Source of the DNA: Hypholoma sublateritium FD-334 SS-4
Lineage: Eukaryota > Basidiomycota > Agaricomycetes > Agaricales > Strophariaceae
Direction: 5' to 3'
Assembly: GCA_000827495.1 (NCBI GenBank)
Contig: KN817550.1
Coordinates: 155,948 to 219,947 of the forward strand
DNA length: 64,000 nt
Part shown: positions 1-12,798 of the stretch, in pieces
Numbering within the stretch: position 1 is the first letter of the stretch
Layout: the number at the start of each line of letters is the position of its first letter
Translations under genes and position numbers: made by a program
Notes under the pieces: generated by a model
What the model was told of the DNA's origin: nothing
Databases searched by the model: none
The model's input: the letters and a program-made list of their open reading frames with translations, nothing else

Positions 1-2861
1 GGTCGACCTCTGTACGTTAATCTTCTGATATTTTCAACGAAAAGATAACTTAAATTATTGTATATTGTAGTATGGGGGAACAAGGACAACCAAACGACCT
101 CACATACCGATACCATGGCGACCCACATCCGTGATTGTCCGTATTCTTCGGCGCACGATGTCGAGTGCGCCAAACTCTACAAACGAGGGAAGCGCCAGTT
201 TGACGAAGACAGCATGACCCCCGGGCCGGCCCACACGGATTTTGGGACTATGGGCTCATCGTTGATTGGAGCAAGTCAGTTAACTGGTCCACTGAGCTCG
301 GGTGAGTTGTATTGGACTCAAGTGTGTATAATATCTGACACGCAATTTAGGCGCNGGAAGAACATCGACGTCTGACGTCAGTCTCACCCCCTCGGACTCG
401 GTTTCATTCACCGGCGGCCCCCGCCACCCTGCTTTGACCNGCACTGCCAGTGCATCGAACCTTCGTCGTGTCTCGTCTCCCGGAATTACACCCGACATGC
501 TTCCGCCCCAAGTCAACTCTATCTTCTGGACCGCAGCCAAGTACCGGCGCTTCGAACACCTCGTCCTTCGACTCACGGCCTCGGCCGGATTTCCGTTGTC
601 TTGGGTCGAGAACCCAGAGTGGCAGCTACTCCGCGAGGAGTTTATTTATGGATCGCCGTCTATTTCAAGAAAGGTACTCTCCACGCGGATACTCCGGGAG
701 GTGGTCGATGAATTTAGGGCGCTTGCCAAGGAGAATGTGCAGGGAAAGGATGTGACACTACAGTCAGATGGTTGGACTGGAATCAACAATCGACATTTGC
801 TAGCTTTCATGATCACCTGTGATAAACGCGTATGTATTGTGATCTTCTGAATATTTCCTCGCTGAAACTAGATTTTTATTTTTAGGTGCTTACGCACAGT
901 GTCCACGATTCGACCAAGGATCGCAAGACTGCCGAGAACCTTTTGTGTGAACTCGAGAAAGTCTACAGCAGCCTCCAAGACCCGATGACTTGGTGCACTG
1001 TTGTTGCCGGCCTGGTCACGGATGCCTCAGGCGAGGCGCGAAAGGCCCGGCGTCTGTTTTTGGTGAAGCACCCCCAAGTGATCGTGTTGGACTGCTATTC
1101 CCATCAAGTGAGCTCTATTCTCCAAAATATATTCTTATTCTGATAATATTCAGATCAACCTGGTTGTCGGTGATTTCTTCAAGTCACGCTCGCCGTTGTT
1201 GCGCTTTACGGAACGCGCGGGTGAACTCATCACTTGGCTCCGGTCGAAAACTCGGATTCTTGGAAACCTCACGCGCTCTGTAATTCGCGCGGTTCTTACA
1301 CGCTGGACTGCCCATTACATGGCATATCGACGTCTCCTACAGCTCTACCCGACACTGCGATCAATTCTTTTTGCAGATGCCTCCCGCCCCGACGAGCTCA
1401 AGGTTTTGGTATCCGGTGATGCTAAGGCACGTGAGAAGGCTGAGGAGATGGTGAAGATAATCGAGAATCCATCGTTCTGGCACGCTATTGCTTTGTACGT
1501 CCTGCCATTGTAATAAATGACTTGTAATTCCAAGATTTAAATGTAATTGTATTTGTGTATCATATGCAGGATCACTCGCTATCTGGAGCCTTTAGCAATT
1601 GCAGCGAACATCACCCAAGCATCATTCTGCCGGCTCGATCAGGTTCTTCTTACATTCGGGTTCCTTGTCATGAGGTACAAAGACGAGAAGATGAATCAGG
1701 ACGAAATCGGCCGGTCGGCAATCATCAAGAGCTTAGAGACTCGTTGGTCCAAATGCGATCAGGAAGTTTTTGTGGCAGCCGTCATTGTCAACCCCTTCTA
1801 TCAGACACTCCCGTTCAACGTTAATGATGGGGAATTCTCACTATGGCTCACCCGCGCAGAACTCCGCGCCCTGTTTTCTCGTTTATTCCGCCGATTTTTT
1901 CAGAGAGAGCCACCTCCCGAGTTCTTTACCGACATGGTGGACTTTCTTTCGGCAACGGGAAAATTCCGCAGGCTTCGCGAACAGGTGACCTTTGATCTTG
2001 AGCAAGCATCGCAAAGGGTGCGTTTCGAAATTTCCATATATTAAACATCTGTCGCTCCTTTTTAATCTACCTTACAGAGAGAGCAGGTGGACCCCCTCGA
2101 TACTCTGTCATCATTCTCAATCCCAGGACGACCTGACCTCGACAGTCCCTTTATGCTCTTTGCTCGAAGGTTGCTCTCTGTTTCAGCAAACTCGGCAAGC
2201 TGCGAGCGCTTATTCAGNGTTTTCGGCACCATCCTCACAAAGCTCCGGAATCGAACTGGAAACACAACACTTACCAACCTTAGCGAGATCAAGATGCACA
2301 TCCGGGATGAACACAACGCGAAGGGAGGGAAATCCCGACTGAAGAGGCAATTTCAGGCTCAAGCGCCATCCGCCGCCGATCCCAATCTTCCACCCGCTGG
2401 GTCTGCCACATCTCGCGTAGATGCTAACAATCAGCTTGAATCTACGATCAATAGTGAGTCATACGTTGATCATATCAGAGTTCAGACATTTCTTATTTAC
2501 TTCATGGTTTATAGATATCTTTGCACAGGCCTTGGTTTATCGGCTACCACTTCCGGATTCTGAACCGTCTGAGTCCTCCCCTCTCACTGGTGAATTTGCT
2601 GCCTTAGTTGCCCAGCACCGTCAAATGCTCGAGGATGACGACGAAGACAACCTGCCGACCCAAGTTTCAGATGAGTGGAGAACATTGTCATTGGAGCAAT
2701 TGTTTGATTTTTCTTCGAATCTATGGGTAACTCGCTATGCTAATTTTGCGAACTTTACCTTTGATGAAGAACTGGAACTGTACGACTTATTGGAGTTGGA
2801 TGCTGATGGCGATCTTGACCCAGAATTTGATGCGACCACCGAGGACATTCTTTCGGGCTGA
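1..2861 (+). CDS. hAT-family transposase, multi-exon, 5' end at or beyond the window edge
   Basis: This reads as a cut-and-paste DNA transposase of the hAT superfamily, acting in the nucleus. Coding blocks lie near 92-301, 353-829, 886-1107, 1154-1495, 1569-2017, 2078-2450 and 2516-2861 and join through clear GT-AG introns with continuous frame. The first block carries HTDTMATHIRDC, which resembles the second half of a BED zinc finger. The middle contains the RNase-H-like transposase body with TLQSDGWTG and DCYSHQ. The C-terminal block has SANSASCERLF (one N inside), the classic hAT dimerisation signature. An acidic tail follows (LELDADGDLDPEFD). No internal stop was found in the joined frame, so the element may be young. 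The initiating exon with the first zinc-finger cysteines is not visible and probably lies to the left. Confidence 0.85.
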
Positions 2862-2869
2862 TAGCTACT

Positions 2870-3864
2870 TTTTTTCCTTATGAATATTGTAAATGTACTA
2901 CGAATTGGCTGCAAACGCGACTGTTTTCCCTCTGGATCAATGCACCGGCCCACAGCCCTGTGGCTATGTGATAACCCATCACTAGAGTTAATTATAACTA
3001 CTAACTAGTTAATAACTCGCCGTAACTTTCGGCAAGTTACCTAACTTCGGCGTAACTCGCACATCACTGAGGCAACGCGGGGGCGTTCGTTTAACGGGTC
3101 TGGGAACGAATACATAGATGGCACCCAGCGCGGGAAACATGTATGGACAGGGACGGTCTGTCCCACTGGCGCAGCTTCCGATGACCTGTTGGCACTTGGC
3201 AGGCGTATTTCGGGAAGGAGCCTTTCTTCCAGAGCCACTCTTAGCCTTCGTGGCAGCGTGTAATGAATTCGACGCGCATTAACCCCTGATTTTCTGGACA
3301 TTGACGCTCATATTCAGCAGAGCCTTGGGACTCGGAAGGCGCCAAAATCTTGGCTTAGGAGTGAAAAACTAAAAATAGACCGCCTACGGGCGTCAACTCA
3401 TCCAGACGCGTTCATCGACCCCTTGTGAATTGTTCCATTGGTAGGCGCCGATATCCTTAAAAATAGGCCGAGTGCGCGGAGAAAACAAACGTATACATAG
3501 ATGGTCACCATAACACTCATTTATTTTCACTCCCTGTCACTGACACAGCGCGCGTAGCGCCGCTGGCTGTCTCCTACACCTTCTCGACGATCGAATCACA
3601 AAAGAATGTCAATGTCCATTGTCGTACGCAATATGTACGTAGTATGTATATTATCCACAACAAGCGTGAAGAGTACGCGGATATGAAAGCAACTACATAA
3701 AGCCGCCGCAGTACCGAAATGTCAGAATTGCAATAAGGAGAAGAAAACGGTTACTATAGTGTGCACCGCCAACGAATTACATACGTCGTTATATCCACAT
3801 GCTCGCGCATCCCTCGAGATCTATCAAGAGCCCAGGAAGGCGAGTCGGAGAAATACAGATCAAA
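2870..3864. other. Intergenic; possible distal part of the hAT element
   Basis: No convincing gene. Around 2985-3060 there is an AT-rich patch with repeated and inverted TAACT/AGTTA and CGGCGTAACTCG words that could belong to the terminal region of the upstream hAT element, but the matching left end is outside the window so the termini cannot be paired. Open frames at 3041-3301 (-) show no family features. Confidence 0.4.
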
Positions 3865-5253
3865 TCATAGGAGGTACGCAGCGGCACCGCCGACTAGGAC
3901 AAAGAGCGCGGCGGGCGCTCGCACACTCGACGCACCGCTGGTGGTCGAGTTGGTGGGCGACGCAGCGCTTCCGGAACCCGATGTGGCAGTCGCACCCGAC
4001 ACGGATGCACCAGACGCGCCTGTTGTACCCGACCCGCCCGTAGCAGTAGCACCTGTGGTTGATGCACTGGTCGTGGACGCTGCGAGGAAAAGGTCTGTCG
4101 ACTGGAAGGTCTGACAGTTCGAAGACGCGGGGATGCGCGGGGTGTACGGTGGGGGCGTGTTCAAGGGGTCAGGCATCGACCATGTGGTAGCTATAACAGT
4201 CCGCCGTCAGCAACCGATTATGGATGAAACAATAAGGCGCAAAAATGACTCACTAACGCCGTTGGTGGTGTACACGCCGACAACGTCCTGCACGTCGCCC
4301 TCACAGCTCGTGAACTCGCCGTCCTGCACCGCACTTGGCATATTGTACGAGCACCCGATGAGATCGTAGATGTTCAAGCAGTAGTCGGGGTTGGTGATCG
4401 AATTGTAGCACGCCTTGAAACAGAACTGGCCTCCGCCAACGAATGTGTTCCAGTTAAACACTTGTGTCAGGGTATGTCCATCCGAGTCAGTCGTGCCGTT
4501 GGAAAAGACCACGCCGCCAAGCGGGTTGCCCTGTAGATCCGCTCCGTGCGGGTCGAGTTCACCGCCCTCGTCCGTGGGGTCGAGGCTCAGGCCAGTGTTG
4601 TTGATGAAACCAGTCACTTGAATGTAGCCGGGGGTGGTCATCCACTGCGCAGCACGATCAGTATCATGCGGTGCGGGTTACAGATGCCGGTGACATCACT
4701 CACTTGCATGCCTGTGATAGCACCTGGAGGGATAAGGCGGGTACCGTGGTAGGGCTTCGTGCAGTAAGCCACGACCTTTGCTTCGTCATTTCCAATAGTT
4801 CCGTCGGCCTCAGGGGATCCCCACAAGCAGAAGTCATCCTTTTGATGAATGCAAGGTATCAATCAGCAATCACTTCCTTCCAATCCCCCAATCGTGCAGC
4901 GTGCGAATATTCATACACGAGGCGCGCACAAACCAACCGAGATAACTTACAGGTGAGTTAAAAATCAGAGTCTGACAATTCGATTCAGGTCCAAGAGTAG
5001 TAGAATTGCATTGATTGAAGCCGAATTGTGGCCCTCTGAGAACGGCGAAGGGGTAGACCTGGAACGGAAGGTCCGTAAATTGAAAGTGGAGCGTCGACAA
5101 GATAGGTGTTCCCGACGCCCCAGCAACCTGCCGCCGCTCGGGGGTAGTAGGTGTCGGTGCGGGGGTGATCTGAGGGTCCTCTGCCGCGAGCACAGAAGTA
5201 AACGAGTGGAATGCCGCAGCGAGGGCGACAAGGAGTACTTTTGTCGAAGGCAT
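3865..5253 (-). CDS. Macrophage-activating-glycoprotein-like secreted protein, probably GPI-anchored
   Basis: Secreted cell-surface glycoprotein of unknown biochemical role, of the type annotated as macrophage activating glycoprotein in Agaricomycetes. Four exons join in frame: 5253-4951, 4838-4704, 4644-4254 and 4190-3865. The start is followed by a clear signal peptide (MPSTKVLLVALAAAFHS, then a small-residue cleavage region ending VLAAEDP). The core carries FCLWGSPEADGTIGNDEAK, TRLIPPGAITG, GGELDPHGADLQGNP, FCFKACYN and IYDLIGCSYNMPS, with conserved cysteines. The last exon encodes a Ser/Thr/Gly-rich linker and a hydrophobic C-terminal tail (FVLVGGAAAYLL), typical of a GPI-attachment signal. 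Introns are 112, 59 and 63 nt with GTAAGT or GTGAGT donors. The reading of the family is from remembered motifs; the gene model itself is strongly supported. Confidence 0.88.
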
Positions 5254-7213
5254 GATGAAGCCTGGTGGTGATAAAAAGGTGGAGGGAGAAAGAAGTGTGG
5301 GTTCGATGCGCCGCTGCCCTCCAGATTATAAGGGCGCTCTATTAATACATTGTTCGCTCGCACGGATAATCCTAAAATAGCCAGGCAACACTCGTGCCGC
5401 AGTCATACCCGCTGCCCCACCCGTTGTATTTATCGTGAACCTCTGTGGACCTTCTGAATTTTGCACGGATACATCGGCGCCGTCTCAGACATGCTGAGGG
5501 TATTTGCGGATTCTACATGACCACTTTAAAATATTCCGCCGCATATAACCCGCAGAAAGCTTGAGTTTACGCTACCCGCAAACTTCAGACAGCTCCCATC
5601 ATCCTTCTAGATGAATTTCTTACACGTATATAACCCCCGGGATGATCAAATTCTTGTGACGACAAATATTTCCTGGCCCACAGCTTACAGGCCCTGAAGT
5701 GTTGTGAAAGAGTGTATCTGCGCTTGATATGTGCCACTCTGTCAAATTCAAATCCAGCTCAAAAATTAAGTTCACATCTGTTAGCCTGGTATGCCAGCAG
5801 AAAGTCTGACCCAACCGTACATTTCCCTTGTGAATTCCAGCACATACATAGCGTACGCTCGAATTTTTGCATGCCCCATGCGACTGCGCATTCCGTCTAT
5901 TTATAAACCTCATAACGAAAACAGCTATTAATACGTTACAGATCCGATTTTGCCTAATTTTGTTGGGGAATTTTATCCTAGCTAGATACAAAGCTTGCTT
6001 TCAACAGGTTATCGTAGGTAAAAGCCCGTTTTATAAGCCTATGCGTACTTCAAATACGACTACGAGAGATGAATCGAGCCTGGGAGCTTGCAAGCTTGAA
6101 CGTCTGAACAATCGTCATTTCAGGGTCGGGGCCACAGATAAATTTAGAACGCTCTACTAAAAATAGTTGGGACCATGCCAGCAGACTCCTCCTTGCAACT
6201 TGCAGTTATAGCGCTGGCGACTGCGTCCAATCGGTCCGATTTTCCAGTGTTTTCTCGACTTCAAGCAATATTTATTCAACAATTTTTCTAGAATGTTAGT
6301 TATCTCTGCACGATGTAGTTATGACCTGTGTCTCGTCGATTTCTGGAGAACCTTTTGTCGCCCTGCTTGAAGAAAGCAGTTGATAATGCCAAAGCTGTGC
6401 AATTTCCAAGAAATCTCAGCAGCAGATTTTAGTTGGCGACAGTGAGTGTTCCGTATCGGAACCAAGGAAATTCTGCTCCTTCCATCAGAAGCCACCTTTG
6501 TTGCGCTCAAGTTTCCGCGTGCAGAACGCACATTCTGAATTGCCAGCTCTCCGTTAACTATGATTATTATGCTATTTCTTATGACAACTCTGCTAGTAGT
6601 ACCTATGTACGCAATACAAAGATCAAACATCCCGGATGTCAGTAAGGTATCTGCAAGGCGTTCCAGCCAGACCAGGTCCTTGCGATGACATATGCCTCTC
6701 ACAGCTCAGGCTCTTTTAAAAATGGCCCGTCGACCGAGCAGACGTAGTGCAGATCGAATGGTATAAAACGGACCGACCAATCCATTTACCTATTTCCGTC
6801 TTATTCGCGCATATCCTCACGAGGGTTTTTTTCAGAGCCCACGTAAAATATATTCCCTGCGACGGGTGCGCGAGCAGTCCCGAGACTGCCTGCAAAGTAC
6901 ATACAACAAGTCACAGGGCGTCTTGACCCATCTCGGACGCATTGAGAATTGATAGTAGTCAGAATTCAATATTCAACGCGGTGGAGGGTATTCCGTAAGT
7001 GATGATGTCCTTTACATGGTGGCGGTGTCTGATCGCGAGCATACAGGCCCGGAGTCCATAGCATGGATGCGAGCTTAACATGCGTGACTGAGATCTGAAT
7101 AAAGTGTAAATACATCATACGCGCTGAATGTGTCTACAGGCGATAGAGTAATAATTATACATATTCTAATTATAGGTATTATTGTCTACCAAATAACACA
7201 CCGGCCCAAGCCA
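5254..7213. other. Intergenic, no gene seen
   Basis: About 2 kb between two minus-strand genes. The part next to 5253 should hold the promoter of the secreted glycoprotein gene; the reverse strand has an AT-rich TATA-like stretch near 5325-5345. Short open frames at 5620-6160 and 6319-6702 lack codon bias, splice-consistent continuation or family motifs. AT content is higher than in the flanking genes. Confidence 0.5.
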
Positions 7214-10003
7214 TTAGGACGACGATACTTCAGGCGCTGGAACAGGCGATTCTTTTTCGTTGATACTGCTCCCCGACGCCGTATCGTGCACCTGGACCTC
7301 GGGCTCGGTCGGCCGTCCCAGCCGCTTGTTGTTGAGTTTAATCGCCTTCTTCCTATTCATGCGAACATCGTGTCAGAGGCCACTGAATATCCGAGAGGGA
7401 AGAGACAACATACACCCAGGGTGGTACGATTCCTCCGGGGGGAATTACCCAGGGCTCAGCCTTATCGGCCTCATGCGGCACGATGCGTCCACCAGATATC
7501 TTTTTGATGATGAAAGGTATGCCGTTCAGCGTGATGTATGAGAGGATACCGGCGATGACGCCGTATGCGATACTAAACCCCGGAAATGTGAGCGCGACAT
7601 GGGGTCTGGAGGAGGAGGGGACGTACTTGTAGGTAAGGGGAATAATAATCAGGGTCAAGAATGCGGGCACCGCATCGCCGATGTACATCCAATTTATCTC
7701 GACGACACTTTTCAAATATGATGTCAGACCTACCATGCGGAGGAGAGAAAATGTCAGATACGCACTTGCGAATCATCAGTGACCCCACAATGACGAGCGC
7801 GCCACCAGTCGCCCAAGCGGGAATGGATGCGAAGATGGGCGCGAAGAAGACGCAGACGAAAAACATGATCCCGATGGTCATGGCGGTCAGACCAGTCTTA
7901 CCTCCCTCTGTGATTCATTGTGAGAAACGGACATGACATGCGGGATACACCGATGTGCTGTGACGTACCACTGATACCCGTTGCACTTTCGATGAAAGCG
8001 GTGACGGGACTCACACCCATCAGGGCGCCCATGCTGATAGAAAATGCATCTACGCAGTAAGCAATGCTGGATCCTTCAAAGTCGAGGGTGACTGGATCCC
8101 GAAGGCCAGCGAACTTGGCCATGGAATATAGGGTACTGTTACGGACGTCAGATATATGAAAAAAAATGTAATCTATCATTATTTACCCGGTAGTATCTGC
8201 GAAATATAGTTAGAGAAAATATAATATTAGCTGGGCCGGAGTGATTAAACACGCACCCAGAATATCGACATAGAGGAAGGTAATCAGCGCATACCAAATA
8301 CGCCCATTCCTTTATTCACGCATTCAGCACGCAACATGGATTACAATGAAAAAGATCGCATACCCGTAATGATGCTTTCAAAACCAGTTCAGCATTCCCG
8401 ACTCTCCGAATCATTGAAAGAACTACTTACATCGATCACGTTTCCAATCTTTTGCAACTTATGGAACTGCACCACGTTCTTGAAGTAGTCAAACAGCGCG
8501 TCGCCCGAATCAGTGTGCGGGAAGTACGTGACTGGCGTGCCACGCGGCCAAGAGATGATCGAAGTGAGCAGGATGCCGAGCAAAATCGCGCCTCGAACCC
8601 GGTACATCATGAGCAACAGCGTAATTATACTGGCGAGCCGAGACTGTGATGAGCGCAACTATAGCAAGCCATGTAATGAACTACTCACCCGCCTGTGAAG
8701 ATGCCCAACCACATCGTCGGATTACGGAGAACGCCGCGCGCACAGTATCCCGGGAGATCGGCTACATAGTCTGTACGAAGACTGCCGTCAGCAAAATAGA
8801 AGGGTTAGGAATTTTTTAGGAAATGTCGCACTTTCGGGCTTACAACCCCCAAGTCCAACGAGATTGACGGTGTCTCCTCCAATGACATTGAGGCCATTGG
8901 TTGACAGACCAATAAATCTGAATGTCGGCCAACAGAATTAGCGAGAGGGGAGGACGCCGATGCACTAGAGATGCGCACGCGATGAAAAGCCCGATGCCGG
9001 CACCGACGGCAAGCACAAGCGATTGTGGCATGATGCGCACGAGCCATTGGCGCAGTCCAAGAATAGACAAGATAAGGAATATCCATCTGGACAAATCAAA
9101 ATCAAAATCGCTGTCAGCGAGCCTGTCACCCGACCATGTGCATCGTTGCACAAAAAGCGAGGAGCGCATACCCTTCCAAGAACACAGCCCCAAGGGCCTG
9201 GCGGTAGGTAATGAGGCCACTGCCGTGGAATCCTACGACCGAATAGGTGAACTGTTCGGGTGAGGGGTAGTTGAAGGATTTGGGCGGTGATGGAGGGAAG
9301 AAATGGAGGCGTAGGCGCGAAATGTGTTAGTGCCGGTAGGACTGGAGTATTTGAAAGCAGTGACCACTCACATATGCATTAAGACCGAGTCCAGGCGCGA
9401 GGCCGACTGGGATGTTCGCCAATAAGCCCATGAGGAACGACGCGAGCGCGGAAACGGCGGCGGTCGATGTGATGAGGTCTTGGCGGACCTCGTTCACGCA
9501 GGTTAGATAAACCTGATCGGCGACGCAAAGGTCGTCGGTAGTGCACACGCATGTGCCTCCGGTGTCAGCGAGGATGGAAGCGTTGACTGATATCTATAGC
9601 TATACCATGGGCAAAGAGATCGACTAGTCGTGGCAGAGGAAAACGTACGATGTATGCCATTGCAGCCTAATGACCAACTGGGTTTAGACATCATGTCGCC
9701 TGAGCTGGAGTTAAACTTCAAACGCACCCATGTAGTCAGTCCAGCTCGGATTTCTGTCTACCTCAAGCCATGAAGATGTTAGCGATTGCTCGAGAGAAGA
9801 ATACATTATGTAGATGGATGTGCGTACCATGAACCGCGCCCCGGGGCGCTCCCTCTTTGCGCCAGACCCCTCCAACTTGAACCATCTGCCAATTGGTGTG
9901 CGAGCGACCTATAGAATATGATTCACATCCTGACGATCAGCGCAGTCGGTATTGAAAAGAAAAACACACGTACGGCTCCATCAATCTTCTGTATGATACC
10001 CAT
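7214..10003 (-). CDS. AzgA-type purine (hypoxanthine/adenine/guanine) permease
   Basis: Plasma-membrane proton symporter for purine bases, AzgA branch of the nucleobase transporters. About 17 exons. The start at 10003 gives [10 protein letters not shown], then [32 protein letters not shown] and [15 protein letters not shown], the family's N-terminal signature reconstructed across five exons (10003-9974, 9908-9828, 9757-9728, 9666-9649, 9593-9372). Later exons give [81 protein letters not shown] and [17 protein letters not shown], with the expected many hydrophobic segments. The C-terminal exon is hydrophilic and ends EVSSS-stop. Exons of 18 nt (9649-9666), 11 nt (8364-8374, tentative) and 10 nt (8187-8196) are unusually small. 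The donor ending exon 8 near 8832-8843 has two candidates. Length of about 600 residues fits the family. Confidence 0.92.
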
Positions 10004-11856
10004 AGTACGGTGACGATCCTTTGAGTATCACTAACAGGTGCGGGTTATAGACAGGCGCTGGCGAAGCGAGTTGGCAAGCTTTGGAATGCAAGGTATAAGT
10101 ACCGAGGACTTTCCCAGCCCGACGTTATGAGCAAAAGCGGTTATCGTCTTGAAGTATCTCCACATATATCTAGGAACTATCGTGCGGGACTTTCACATGG
10201 CGATAAGAGAAGCGGCACGGCTTCGGTTACATATAATTGAAATTGCTGGAGACTCCTGGTGGCATTACCGTTAGGAGGCCACAGTGGAATGTTAGCTAGG
10301 TGTAAGAACACGAGATTACATGACTGACCCGTAGTCTTTCGTAGTCTCAACATTTGTCTAACAGCGCAGATGCTCTACGGAAGGCGCTACTCTGCTTCCA
10401 ATGCACGCTATCTGGGGCGAGCGATAAGGAGTGGATCGTGGAGATATACAGTGTTATAAGCAGTCGGGTAAGGCACGGAGGCGTCGCCTATTCACTGGTA
10501 GAGTTTTCAGACGTTTCACGGCAGAGAAAAGTTGTGCCACTTGAAATTGACTTGGAATGCTCTGTTGGTGTCGCCTTGGCAAGCGCGAAGAGATAAGCAT
10601 TTTGTAACACGAGTATTTTCCGGCTTCTGCGTATAGTCAAAAGAGAGAGAGCGCGAAAGTGTATGTCTCAGCAGGAAGAGAGATAGGTCCAAGTAGAATC
10701 TAGAGTTGGACAAACTTTCGACAGACAGAGTCCAGTCAAGCAACCACTCGGAGCGACGAAGAGTCAAGAGAATTTGCACTACGACTCCACGTGACTGCAG
10801 AGGGCCGCGGCCTTGGCGCGGTCCAGTGTCCACGGACTCAAGCAAGACTCAAGGCAGAAAATCAAACCTTGCACTTGCCTTGCACCAACTTGTTCGGTGG
10901 GATTTGCTCACAGATACGATATATAACAATTGTATAAATTGGATTGTCGCTTTCATAGCGCACCCAGACCTTTCCAAGCCCCACGTCCCCCGGCTAATAC
11001 AACTCTAATACAATTTATACGCTGCGCTAAGCATAGGCATCAGTGGTCGTCCTTGACATCATTCAAAAATAAGTAGTAGACGAGTCGGTTCAAATCTGGG
11101 GTCCAAACCGATTTCGCGTCTAACATCCTTGAAGCCAACTCGAAGCTTTTATTGTACTAGATCAAAACGCATGTCCCAATGATCGCCTATGTACGCATCT
11201 CCATTCCTCTGGGACGAAGTTTAGCGAAGCTACTATAGGAGAAAAAAATTAACAAGATATTCCCTATGTCGGTTCTAGTATTCCCGGGATTCTCTATCTT
11301 ACAAAGTCTGCTATAAACAGGACTTCGCATGAGCTTGGAACGGTGGCTACCTGAATCACAGGTAACGTTTTCTAATCCATGTTCATGGCAGAGTGATTGA
11401 AAGATGAAGATAGTTCGCTGTCCGTCACGGTCAGGGTGTTTCGCTCGGACTGAATCATATTGACGTACAAGGAAGACTGGGGTATAAAAAGAGATGCACA
11501 CGTGAATACTGTCCACATACCAGTGAACCACTGACATGTTACGGCATCGGTGTAATAAACCCAAGTCCAAATAGCCTGACTGTCTGAGCCGCGGTGTGGG
11601 GGCGGTTCAAGGGCCAAGGCGGTTCACCGAACATAATTTTAACACAGTGCGAACCGGCCTGTTATCAAAGTGTCTTTTCCACGTGAGGACGTTAGAAGCG
11701 AACTAGTCACGGCTGGGACAGTACAAGAACACATATACTCTCTCCCTCTGAAGGTTCCTCCTTCCCGTCTCTTGCTTCCTCCCACTATAATCTCACTTGC
11801 ACAGCGCTTGGGCCATACACCGACCAGAATACCTTAACAGTCATCTCAAATGTACA
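10004..11856. other. Intergenic, divergent promoters of the purine permease and DUF6699 genes
   Basis: Nothing convincing is encoded. The 80-codon frame at 10354-10596 and the reverse frames at 10516-10845 and 11187-11617 look random. The segment just above 10003 should hold the permease promoter, and the pyrimidine-rich stretch near 11740-11800 (CCTCCTTCCCGTCTCTTGCT) is typical of a fungal promoter/5' UTR for the plus-strand gene. Confidence 0.45.
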
Positions 11857-12798
11857 ATGACGGCGTACCATGGATTGGTATGTAACCTGAGATTCAGCAG
11901 CCGCAGAATAGTAACGGTGTATTTCTTAGCACGGCGTGGGGGGTACAGAGGTCGAGGTTCACGACCGACGTCCAAGTCTGTGGGCACGAGTTCGATCGCG
12001 CTCACTTCATGCGCGATGGTGGGAACCGACCTGAATTCGTCTCTAGTTGTCCCCACTGCGCAGACAGCCCAGCCGCACAATTTTTGCACTTTACAGAACC
12101 AGAGTATCAGCTCCACAACATACTCGTTTGAAGAAAATGACTCACATCAGGGTATGGACTATTGTATGTGCGACAACAATTGTCCTCCCCCACTCATCCC
12201 CGCCCCTCCGACACCATTACCGCCACTGGCCAATGTGCCTATTTCGGTCCATCCTCTGTTGGCACATCACAGACTGTCCCCAGCCATCCGATACGACCTC
12301 GAAGCTCCGCCCTCATCCGCGTCTTTGGCCCTAGTACTGGCTGAGCGTGTGTCCCGCCAATACTGGGGAAACCAGCCCGCTATGAACCCGGCTATAATAG
12401 GATCAATTACAATCCGCATCGCAGGGCTGGAACGGCCTATTGTAGTATTCCCAGCTCGTTTGGATCAAGGTGTCGTTACTGTTGACGACGTCCTCAGCAG
12501 AGTCCACGAAGCAATCCACAGCACCGCCGTCGGTGGTGACGGATGGGACTTCGGCACAGCCACATCGACAGTCGGGGGATTTTCCTGGGACGGGCATTGG
12601 GGTACATCTGCGCACGCAAAGATAGTATCAGGAGGTTGGATGACGGGTATAATTCGCAGGGGCTTCCACAGTCAGATTTGGTGGGGAGGGCTGGCACCAA
12701 GCACAACAGAGATGGATGTATGGGTATTGCACGTCAACATAACCAATCCCAGTGACAGCCGAAACGTATTGGGAATCAGAATGGGAAAAAGGCGTTGA
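11857..12798 (+). CDS. DUF6699 domain-containing protein
   Basis: Conserved basidiomycete protein of unknown function. The C-terminal half fits DUF6699: a proline-rich lead-in (LIPAPPTPLPPL), then ISVHPLLAHHRLSPAIRYDL, EAPPS, NPAIIGSITIRI, PIVVFPA and VVTVDDVLSRVHEAI, the usual order of the domain from roughly residue 125 of the frame onward. The open frame runs upstream past the ATG at 11857 to a non-ATG codon at 11797, and the first 100 residues have poor coding character. A later in-frame ATG at 12154 (MDYCMCDNNC) or an unrecognised upstream intron could define the true N-terminus. A tail of about 90 residues after the domain is Gly/Trp-rich. Single exon over the recognised domain. Confidence 0.7.
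   Translation: MTAYHGLVCNLRFSSRRIVTVYFLARRGGYRGRGSRPTSKSVGTSSIALTSCAMVGTDLNSSLVVPTAQTAQPHNFCTLQNQSISSTTYSFEENDSHQGMDYCMCDNNCPPPLIPAPPTPLPPLANVPISVHPLLAHHRLSPAIRYDLEAPPSSASLALVLAERVSRQYWGNQPAMNPAIIGSITIRIAGLERPIVVFPARLDQGVVTVDDVLSRVHEAIHSTAVGGDGWDFGTATSTVGGFSWDGHWGTSAHAKIVSGGWMTGIIRRGFHSQIWWGGLAPSTTEMDVWVLHVNITNPSDSRNVLGIRMGKRR

Noticed and set aside
10354..10596. 80-codon plus-strand frame in the permease/DUF6699 spacer
   Set aside because: Isolated, no signal peptide or motif, and no flanking splice-linked exons.
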